This document shows, piece after piece, positions 6,600 through 14,908 of a stretch of DNA of 14,908 nucleotides. Position 1 is the first letter of the stretch. Each line of letters begins with the position of its first letter. This DNA is from an uncultured Oscillospiraceae bacterium (GTDB lineage: Bacteria > Bacillota_A > Clostridia > Oscillospirales > Oscillospiraceae): NCBI GenBank assembly GCA_900754605.1, contig CAAEDK010000103.1, positions 1 through 14,908 on the forward strand, in the 5' to 3' direction. The notes beneath the pieces were generated by a model. That model was not told the origin of the DNA. It made no database searches and saw only the letters and a program-made list of their open reading frames with translations. Position numbers and translations under genes: made by a program.

Positions 6600-6628
6600 T
6601 TGAATTTTTTTCCCGGCTATGGTAATAT
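6600..6628 (+). promoter_or_regulatory. Promoter of murD, extended -10
   Basis: TTGAAT (6600-6605), a 17-bp spacer, and TAATAT (6623-6628) preceded by TGG, an extended -10. The expected start near 6635 gives a leader of about 95 nt, which contains a 6-bp CGCCGG/CCGGCG hairpin with a TCTG loop (6649-6664). Confidence 0.75.
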
Positions 6629-6728
6629 ATTTTAGTTATATAGACTGCCGCCGGTCTGCCGGCGAGGCTGGATCTAAGCGTATACGGGGCCCAGTGGGAC
6701 CCAGAACACGATGGAAGGAGGACACGTT

Positions 6729-8111
6729 ATGTCCACCATCAAGGAATATCTGGAGGAAATACAAGGACGCCCGGTGGCTGTGATTGGAATGGGGGTAAGC
6801 AACACACCCCTGATTAAGATGTTGCTTCGGGCCGGGGCAGAGGTTACCGTACGGGACCGGGTCCCCAGAGAGCGGGCAGCGGAACAGGCCCAGGAACTGG
6901 AAAGCCTTGGAGCCAGGATGATCCTGGGGGAAGAGTACCTCCGAGACCTCCATGAGGATGTGATCTTCCGCACCCCGGGCCTGTCCCCAAATACGCCGGA
7001 GTTGGTCAATGCAGTTCAGCGGGGGATCGAACTCAGCTCTGAAATGGAGTTATTTTTCCAGACCTGCCCCAGCCGCCTCATCGGTGTCACCGGGAGCGAC
7101 GGAAAGACCACCACCACCACCATCATCGCCGAATTTTTGAAGGAGGCGGGTCGGAACGTCTATGTGGGAGGTAACATTGGGAAGCCTCTCTTGCCAGATG
7201 TGGCTGACATGGTGGAGGAGGATTTCTCTGTGCTGGAGTTATCCTCGTTCCAGCTGATGACCATGGAGCAGAGCCCACATATCGCGGTGGTTACCAACCT
7301 CAGCCCAAACCACCTGGATTATCACCACACCATGGAGGAGTATGTCCAGGCCAAGAAGAATATCTTCCTTCACCAGGGGCCGGAGGACCGACTGATCCTC
7401 AACTATGACAACGCCCCCACCCGGGCGCTGGCCCGGGAGGCGGTGTGCCCCGTGACCTTCTTCAGCCGACAGGAGCGACTGGAGGAGGGAGTCTACCTTC
7501 GGGATGGAGCGATCTGGCTGACCAACGAGCAGGGGAGCCGTGAAGTCCTGCCTCTGGAGCTGATCCAGCTTCCCGGCGACCACAACGTAGAAAATTATAT
7601 GGCTGCCATCGCTGCGGTGGACGGACTGGTTCCAGACCGCTGTGTCCGGGCAGTGGCCCGGCGCTTTCATGGGGTGGAGCACCGCATTGAGTTCGTTCGG
7701 GAACTGGACGGAGTGCGCTGGTACAACGACTCCATCGGAACCAGCCCCAGCCGTACCACAGCCTGCCTGGAGTCCTTCGACCAGAAGGTGGTGCTGATTG
7801 CGGGCGGATACGACAAGGGAATTCCATTTACCCAGCTTGGCATGGAGATTGTGGACCGGGTGAAGGCCCTGGTCCTTACCGGGGATACCTCCGCTGCCAT
7901 CCGCAGTGCGGTGGAGAAGGCCCCAGGCTTTGAAGGCAGCGGTCTGGTAATTCGGGAGGAGGAGGATCTGACTGCCGCCGTGTGTGCCGCCCGGGAAATT
8001 GCCCAGGATGGGGATGTGGTGGTGCTGTCCCCTGCCTGCGCTGCTTTTGACCGGTTCAAAAACTTTATGGAGCGGGGACAAGTGTTTAAGTGCCTGGTTC
8101 AGGCTCTTTGA
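6729..8111 (+). CDS. murD: UDP-N-acetylmuramoyl-L-alanine--D-glutamate ligase
   Basis: MurD adds D-glutamate to UDP-MurNAc-L-Ala in cytoplasmic peptidoglycan precursor synthesis, using ATP. The protein has 460 residues, as expected. Residues about 14-100 form the UDP-binding domain (V-I-G-M-G-V-S-N-T). The ATP loop is G119-V-T-G-S-D-G-K-T, with K126. L-E-L-S-S-F-Q-L and N-L-S-P-N-H-L-D-Y-H follow. K209 in Q-A-K-K-N-I-F is the likely carbamylated lysine, and Y-N333-D-S-I-G-T-S-P begins the C-terminal domain. I start at ATG 6729, because the upstream in-frame ATG at 6711 overlaps the SD AAGGAGG (6715-6721), which lies 7 bp before 6729. The gene stands apart from a dcw cell-wall cluster, heading an apparent operon with three M42 peptidases. 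Confidence 0.96.
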   Translation: MSTIKEYLEEIQGRPVAVIGMGVSNTPLIKMLLRAGAEVTVRDRVPRERAAEQAQELESLGARMILGEEYLRDLHEDVIFRTPGLSPNTPELVNAVQRGIELSSEMELFFQTCPSRLIGVTGSDGKTTTTTIIAEFLKEAGRNVYVGGNIGKPLLPDVADMVEEDFSVLELSSFQLMTMEQSPHIAVVTNLSPNHLDYHHTMEEYVQAKKNIFLHQGPEDRLILNYDNAPTRALAREAVCPVTFFSRQERLEEGVYLRDGAIWLTNEQGSREVLPLELIQLPGDHNVENYMAAIAAVDGLVPDRCVRAVARRFHGVEHRIEFVRELDGVRWYNDSIGTSPSRTTACLESFDQKVVLIAGGYDKGIPFTQLGMEIVDRVKALVLTGDTSAAIRSAVEKAPGFEGSGLVIREEEDLTAAVCAAREIAQDGDVVVLSPACAAFDRFKNFMERGQVFKCLVQAL

Positions 8112-8134
8112 GCAGAGAAACGGGAGGATTTTGT

Positions 8135-9172
8135 TTGGACTATGAAAAGACGCTGGCCGGGCTGTGCGCCCTGCCCGGTCCCAGCGGGTTTGAGGGCCAG
8201 GCGGCCCGGGCGGCCCTGGAGCTGCTCCGCCCCCTGGTAGATGAGGCGTTTCTAGACCGTATGGGCAGTGTGGTGGGAGTGCGGCGCTGTGGCCGTGAGG
8301 GTGCCAAAAAGGTGCTGCTGGATGCCCACTTGGATGAGATCGGTTTTCTCATCACTGGACATGAGGAGGGATTTCTCCGCTTTGCCCCCCTGGGCGGGGT
8401 GGACCCCAGGATGCTCCCAGACCGGGAATTGACCATCCTCACCCAGCCCCCTGTGGTGGGGGTGGTGTCCTGTCTGCCCCCCCACATCCAAAGTCGAGAG
8501 GATATGGATCAATCTGTGGCCATCCAGGACCTGTATTTGGATGTGGGTCTGGATCAGGAAACAGCTCAGGCCCGCATCCCTGCGGGCACACCGGCGGTCT
8601 ACCGGGCAGGCTGCACTCCTCTGGGGGACAAGCTGCTGTGCGGAAAGGCACTGGATGACCGGGCCTGCTTTGCCATTTTGTTGGATGCACTGGAGCGGCT
8701 GCGGGACAGAGAGCTGGATGTAGATTTGTATGTCCTGGGCTCCACCCAGGAGGAGACTCACAGTACCGGAGCCATCGCCGCCGCATACGGGATCGCCCCA
8801 GATTGCTGTGTGGCCGTGGATGTAACCCACGGGGATTCTCCGGACGCATCCAAGGACAAGACCTTTTCTCTGGGAGGTGGTCCGGTCATCGGGCTGGGGC
8901 CCAACTGCACCCGCTGGATGGCCCAGCGGCTGGAGCGGAAGGCGGAGGAGTTGGGACTGGACGTCCAGCTGGAGGTCATGGCTGGCTCCTCCGGAACCAA
9001 CGGCTGGCCCATGCAGATCAGCCGGGAAGGGATTGCCACAGCGGTGCTCTCTCTGCCCCTGCGGTATATGCATACCCCCATTGAGACAGCGCACCGGGAT
9101 GACCTGGACCACACGGCCCAGCTGCTGGCAGCCTTTCTTGATGGACTTGGAGAGGAGGTGCAGGAACTTTGA
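8135..9172 (+). CDS. M42 family metallopeptidase, first of three
   Basis: A dinuclear zinc or cobalt aminopeptidase of the M42 (TET/FrvX/YsdC) family, 345 residues, cytoplasmic. These usually form dodecameric shells that degrade peptides after proteasome-like proteases. Expected ligands are all present: H65 and D67 in A-H-L-D-E-I-G, D174 in L-D-D-R, E206 (base) and E207 in Q-E-E-T, D229 in A-V-D-V-T, and H313 in R-Y-M-H. I choose the TTG at 8135, because SD GGGAGGA (8122-8128) is 6 bp before it and L-D-Y-E-K-T-L matches family N-termini; the ATG at 8090 would overlap murD and add 15 unusual residues. It lies 23 bp after murD and overlaps the next gene by 4 bp. Confidence 0.92.
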   Translation: MDYEKTLAGLCALPGPSGFEGQAARAALELLRPLVDEAFLDRMGSVVGVRRCGREGAKKVLLDAHLDEIGFLITGHEEGFLRFAPLGGVDPRMLPDRELTILTQPPVVGVVSCLPPHIQSREDMDQSVAIQDLYLDVGLDQETAQARIPAGTPAVYRAGCTPLGDKLLCGKALDDRACFAILLDALERLRDRELDVDLYVLGSTQEETHSTGAIAAAYGIAPDCCVAVDVTHGDSPDASKDKTFSLGGGPVIGLGPNCTRWMAQRLERKAEELGLDVQLEVMAGSSGTNGWPMQISREGIATAVLSLPLRYMHTPIETAHRDDLDHTAQLLAAFLDGLGEEVQEL

Positions 9173-10200
9173 TCCAGTGTTTGGAGAACCTGTGTGCCCT
9201 GAACGGCGTCTCAGGGGACGAGGGACAGGTGCGGAGTTATATCCGCAGCTGGGCGGAGGAGCACGCAGACAGCGTTCGTACCGACGCCATGGGCAACCTC
9301 ATCGTGTTCAAGCGGGGCAGGAAGGCGGCAGAAAACCGGCTGATGCTGTGCGCCCACATGGATGAGGTGGGGATCATCGTCACCCGGGCCACCGAAGAGG
9401 GCTTTTTGAAGTTTGATTTTGTGGGCGGCGTGGACCGTCGGGTAGCTCTGGGCAAGCCGGTGGAACTGGGGCCTGACCGGGTGCCCGGCGTTATTGGGAT
9501 GAAAGCCATCCACCTGCTCAGCCGTGAGGACATGAAGAAGGTCCCAAAGACGGATGCCCTGTATCTTGACATCGGCGCATCGAATCGTGAGGAAGCGCTC
9601 TCCATGGTTCCCCTTGGGACCTGCGGGGCCTTTGTAGGCCCGCCGGAACGATTTGGAGACAACTTATTCAAAGCCAAGGCCATCGATGACCGGGTGGGCT
9701 GCGCCGTGATGCTGGAGCTGCTGCGGGAGAAATTGCCCATAGATGTGACCTTTGCCTTTACTGTACAGGAGGAGGTTGGGACCCGGGGGGCCTTCGGTGC
9801 ATCCTTCTCCGTTACACCGGAGGTGGCTTTGGTGCTGGAGACCACCACCGCCGCCGACCTGCCTATGGTGGAGGACCACCGGAAGGTGTGCGCCCCAGGA
9901 AAAGGCCCGGTGATCTCCTATATGGATGGCGGCACCATCTATGACCGGGGGCTGTTTGAAGACCTGCGCCGCCTGGCGGAGGAGTACCGGATCCCCTGGC
10001 AGACCAAGGAATATATTGCCGGGGGCAACGATGCCCGGACCATCCAACGTACTAAGTCCGGTGTGCGGGTGGCGGCCCTGTCCGCCGCCGTTCGCTATCT
10101 CCACGCCCCGGCCAGTGTGGGCAGTATTTCCGATTTTGAAGCCATGCTGAAACTGACCCGGCTATTCCTTGCCGATCAGGCGGATAAGCTGACTTTGTAA
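9169..10200 (+). CDS. M42 family metallopeptidase, second of three
   Basis: A 343-residue M42 peptidase. Ligands are H63 and D65 (A-H-M-D-E-V-G), D173 (I-D-D-R), E201 and E202 (Q-E-E-V-G), E224 (V-L-E-T-T) and H312 (R-Y-L-H). Where the first and third paralogues have Asp at the second-metal site, this one has Glu224, a variant I believe is common in one M42 subgroup; it may shift substrate choice. The start is TTG at 9169, with its last two bases inside the TGA of the preceding gene and SD AGGAGGTG at 9153-9160, so translation is probably coupled. The next gene starts 18 bp downstream. Confidence 0.93.
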   Translation: MIQCLENLCALNGVSGDEGQVRSYIRSWAEEHADSVRTDAMGNLIVFKRGRKAAENRLMLCAHMDEVGIIVTRATEEGFLKFDFVGGVDRRVALGKPVELGPDRVPGVIGMKAIHLLSREDMKKVPKTDALYLDIGASNREEALSMVPLGTCGAFVGPPERFGDNLFKAKAIDDRVGCAVMLELLREKLPIDVTFAFTVQEEVGTRGAFGASFSVTPEVALVLETTTAADLPMVEDHRKVCAPGKGPVISYMDGGTIYDRGLFEDLRRLAEEYRIPWQTKEYIAGGNDARTIQRTKSGVRVAALSAAVRYLHAPASVGSISDFEAMLKLTRLFLADQADKLTL

Positions 10201-10218
10201 CAATTAGGGAGTTGTAAC

Positions 10219-11220
10219 ATGGAACTGTTTGAATTGATTCGGACCCTCAACACTGCCCACGGGCCCTCCGGGGACGAGGGGGCAGTGCGGGAGGTGATCG
10301 CCTCCCTGGCCCGTTCCTACGCCGATGAGGTAACAGTGGATACCCTTGGGAACCTGATAATTCGGAAGCGGGGGAGCGGCCCGAAGGTGATGCTGTGTGC
10401 CCACATGGACTCTATCGGCCTGATCGTCACCCACATCGAGAAGGATGGGTTCCTTCGGGTGGGAGCCCTGGGCGGGATTGCCGCTCGGGAACTTCTTTAT
10501 ACCCCTGTGCGGTTCAAAAACGGAGTGCGGGGTATCATTGTCCCGGAGGAGAAGGCAGAATTCGGCAAGCTGAAGCTGGACTCTTGCTATGTAGATATCG
10601 GGGCGAAGGATGAGGAGCAGGCCCGCCGGATGGTTCAGATTGGGGACACCGCAATCTATGATAATGCTATATTTTTAAATGGGGATAAAGTTGTTTCGCC
10701 TTACTTGGATAACCGTATCTCCTGCGCTGTGCTTCTGCGGGTACTGGAGGAGTTGGACGCCTGTCCCAACGACCTGTACCTGGTGTTTTCCGCCCAGGAA
10801 GAGGTTGGGCTCCGGGGAGCAAGGACAGCGGCCTGGTCGATCGATCCAGACTATGCCCTGGCAGTGGATGTCACCGATGTAGACGATACACCCGGATCGG
10901 AGAAACTAGGAACTGTCCGTCTGGGCCAGGGTGCAGCGGTCAAGGTGATGGACCGCTCGGTGATTTGTCACCCACAGATGGTAGAGACTTTGGAATGCTT
11001 GGCCAGGAATCGGAAAATCCCTGTTCAGCGGGACATCATGCGAGGCGGCGGCACCGACGCAGGGGCCATCCACACCACCCGTATGGGAGTGCTTACAGGA
11101 GGTATTTCTGTCCCATGCCGGTATATCCACACCCCCACAGAGATGGCTGATTTGGGGGATGCGGCAGCCTGCGTGAAGCTGCTGGCCGCCTTTGCCCAAG
11201 AGGAGCTGACCAGACTGTAA
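10219..11220 (+). CDS. M42 family metallopeptidase, third of three
   Basis: A 333-residue M42 peptidase and the most divergent of the three. Ligands: H62 and D64 in A-H-M-D-S-I-G, D164 in L-D-N-R, E194 and E195 in Q-E-E-V-G, D217 in A-V-D-V-T, and H304 in R-Y-I-H. The residue after the metal-site Asp is Ser where the other two have Glu, and L-D-N-R replaces D-D-R. All metal ligands and the base remain, so it should be active. Two or three distinct M42 types in one operon might assemble mixed shells, as reported for archaeal TET peptidases; that is inference. SD AGGGAG (10206-10211) is 7 bp before the ATG. No terminator is seen after it. Confidence 0.92.
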   Translation: MELFELIRTLNTAHGPSGDEGAVREVIASLARSYADEVTVDTLGNLIIRKRGSGPKVMLCAHMDSIGLIVTHIEKDGFLRVGALGGIAARELLYTPVRFKNGVRGIIVPEEKAEFGKLKLDSCYVDIGAKDEEQARRMVQIGDTAIYDNAIFLNGDKVVSPYLDNRISCAVLLRVLEELDACPNDLYLVFSAQEEVGLRGARTAAWSIDPDYALAVDVTDVDDTPGSEKLGTVRLGQGAAVKVMDRSVICHPQMVETLECLARNRKIPVQRDIMRGGGTDAGAIHTTRMGVLTGGISVPCRYIHTPTEMADLGDAAACVKLLAAFAQEELTRL

Positions 11221-11222
11221 AG

Positions 11223-11250
11223 TTGGCAGGATCTCCTTCTATATTACAAT
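11223..11250 (+). promoter_or_regulatory. Candidate promoter for the methionine gamma-lyase-family gene
   Basis: TTGGCA (11223-11228), a 16-bp spacer and TACAAT (11245-11250), directly after the third M42 stop codon in a short AT-rich gap. It suggests a separate transcript start for the following genes, though read-through from upstream is not blocked. Confidence 0.55.
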
Positions 11251-11273
11251 AAAAACAGGAAGCGTAAAGGGAT

Positions 11274-12521
11274 ATGAGTTTACAGATTAGTGAGCGGGTC
11301 CGCGCCCTGGGGCGTCAGGCACAGCAGGACCTGAGAGAGCAGTTTGACCGCATCGACGCCATTGCGGAGGAAAATTCCATCCGGGTGCTGGAGGCCTTTC
11401 AGGATCACCGGGTGGCAGAGGGATACTTTGCCGGCACCACCGGCTACGGCTATGACGACCTGGGCCGGGACAAGCTGGACGAGATCTATGCCCAGCTTTT
11501 TGGCACGGAGTCCGCCCTGGTGCGCATCCAGTTCGTCAATGGCACCCACGCCATTGCCTGCGCCCTGTATGGGGCTCTAAAGACCGGGGATGTGCTGGTG
11601 TCTGCGGTGGGTGCCCCATACGACACCCTGCTGGGGGTCATCGGGGAGACGGGGAAGGGCCACGGCTCTCTGAAGGACTACGGTGTAGAGTACCGCCAGG
11701 TGGAACTGAAGGATAATAAGCCAGACCTGGAGGGGATGGCCCGCGCGGCCGCCGACCCCCGGGTGAAGGCGGTGCTGATCCAGCGCTCCAAGGGCTACTC
11801 TACCCGTGCCTCCCTGTCCGTGGCGGAGATCGGAGAGATGTGCCGGGTAATCCGGGAGGCAAACCCCAATGCGGCCATTCTGGTGGACAACTGCTATGGG
11901 GAGTTCGTGGAGACCCTGGAGCCCACCCATGTTGGGGCAGACTTGGTGGTGGGTTCTCTTATCAAGAACCCCGGGGGCGGTTTGGCCCCCACCGGAGGCT
12001 ACATCGCCGGCCGCCGAGATTTGGTGGAGGGGGCCGCCCAACGGCTTACTGTGCCGGGTATCGGCGGGGAGTGCGGCTCCACTCTGGGAAACAACCGCCT
12101 GCTGTACCAGGGGCTGTTCCTGGCTCCCCATACGGTGGCCCAGGCAGTTAAAACCGCCGTTTTTGCTGCCCGGGTGATGGAACTTCTGGGCTATGAGACT
12201 GAGCCCCATTCCAGTGCGGTGCGCCACGACATCATTCAGATGATCCACACCAGGGAGCCTGAGGCCCTGAAAAAGTTCTGCAAGGGCATCCAGTTCGGCG
12301 CTCCGGTGGACTCTTATGTCACCCCAGAGCCCTGGGATATGCCGGGGTATGATTGTCCTGTCATCATGGCGGCAGGAGCCTTCATCCAGGGAGCTTCCAT
12401 CGAACTGTCTGCCGATGCCCCCATGCGCCCACCCTATACAGTGTACCTACAGGGCGGACTGACTTTCGAGTCGGGCAAGCTGGGGGTGCTGCTGGCGGTA
12501 GAGGAATTGTTGCGGGCATAG
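11274..12521 (+). CDS. Methionine gamma-lyase family PLP protein (YnbB / 'aluminium resistance' family)
   Basis: A 415-residue PLP enzyme of the family often named methionine gamma-lyase family or aluminium resistance protein, related to Bacillus YnbB. The N-terminal motif G-Y-F-A-G-T-T-G-Y-G-Y-D-D-L-G-R is characteristic, F-V-N-G-T-H-A is the phosphate-binding region, V-D-N-C-Y-G-E-F gives the Asp behind the pyridine ring, and K231 in S-L-I-K-N-P-G-G-G is the Schiff-base lysine. A carbon-sulfur lyase reaction is assumed from family relationship; the true substrate is not known, and the aluminium name is of little functional value. SD AGGAAG (11257-11262) or AAAGGG (11266-11271) precedes the ATG. 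It is followed 60 bp later by yunB. Confidence 0.9.
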   Translation: MSLQISERVRALGRQAQQDLREQFDRIDAIAEENSIRVLEAFQDHRVAEGYFAGTTGYGYDDLGRDKLDEIYAQLFGTESALVRIQFVNGTHAIACALYGALKTGDVLVSAVGAPYDTLLGVIGETGKGHGSLKDYGVEYRQVELKDNKPDLEGMARAAADPRVKAVLIQRSKGYSTRASLSVAEIGEMCRVIREANPNAAILVDNCYGEFVETLEPTHVGADLVVGSLIKNPGGGLAPTGGYIAGRRDLVEGAAQRLTVPGIGGECGSTLGNNRLLYQGLFLAPHTVAQAVKTAVFAARVMELLGYETEPHSSAVRHDIIQMIHTREPEALKKFCKGIQFGAPVDSYVTPEPWDMPGYDCPVIMAAGAFIQGASIELSADAPMRPPYTVYLQGGLTFESGKLGVLLAVEELLRA

Positions 12522-12581
12522 TCCAAGCCAGATGGTGCATACCCTCCCCATATCAGGTCTGAGCGGAGAGGAGGGAGAGCC

Positions 12582-14908
<2,327 letters not shown>

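Noticed and set aside
6711..6728. Upstream ATG as murD start
   Set aside because: It overlaps its own would-be SD; AAGGAGG is correctly spaced for 6729, and MurD N-termini match that start.
7239..8081. 280-codon minus-strand open frame opposite murD
   Set aside because: MurD is complete on the plus strand; the antisense frame has no SD or recognisable domain.
8090..8134. ATG start for the first M42 gene
   Set aside because: It lies inside murD and adds residues unlike the family; the TTG at 8135 has a good SD.

Overview
The window looks like chromosome from a spore-forming, GC-rich clostridial gut bacterium (Oscillospiraceae type, near Flavonifractor, Lawsonibacter or Intestinimonas). The reasons are the high GC with purine-rich Shine-Dalgarno (SD) sites, the sporulation protein YunB, anaerobe-type corrinoid genes, a bacterial type A RNase P RNA, and the family make-up (tandem M42 peptidases, DUF6291, PepSY plus stalk domain). 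The taxonomic call is inference; no marker gene was compared.

Layout. (1) 1-2620: the end of a cobalamin block, a CobD/HisC-type PLP enzyme followed 1 bp later by CobQ (adenosylcobyric acid synthase). (2) 2660-4357: a long Sel1-repeat protein with an N-terminal Cys4 motif, 39 bp behind cobQ with no terminator between them. (3) 4358-4535: a convergent gap with hairpins and a strong terminator. (4) 4536-5255, minus strand: a secreted protein with a copper-amine-oxidase-like stalk domain and two PepSY domains. (5) 5256-5954: an AT-rich divergent control region with several unusual repeats, then a small DUF6291 protein. (6) 6169-6569, minus strand: rnpB with its own promoter and terminator. (7) 6600-11220: a promoter, murD and three consecutive M42 metallopeptidases, all close together and two of them starting at TTG. 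(8) 11223-14908: a probable new promoter, a methionine gamma-lyase-family PLP enzyme, yunB, and ligA, which runs off the window end.

Most genes are housekeeping: corrinoid synthesis, peptidoglycan precursor synthesis, peptide turnover, tRNA processing, sporulation and DNA ligation. The least explained part is 5256-6168. It holds an orphan DUF6291 gene behind a leader with a perfect A/T-rich palindrome, three 7-bp repeats at 13-bp spacing, and an inverted repeat whose 3' arm runs into the SD. A second unexplained patch, 4358-4478, is a string of small hairpins of unknown origin. No CRISPR array, tRNA, phage structural gene or intact insertion sequence was seen.
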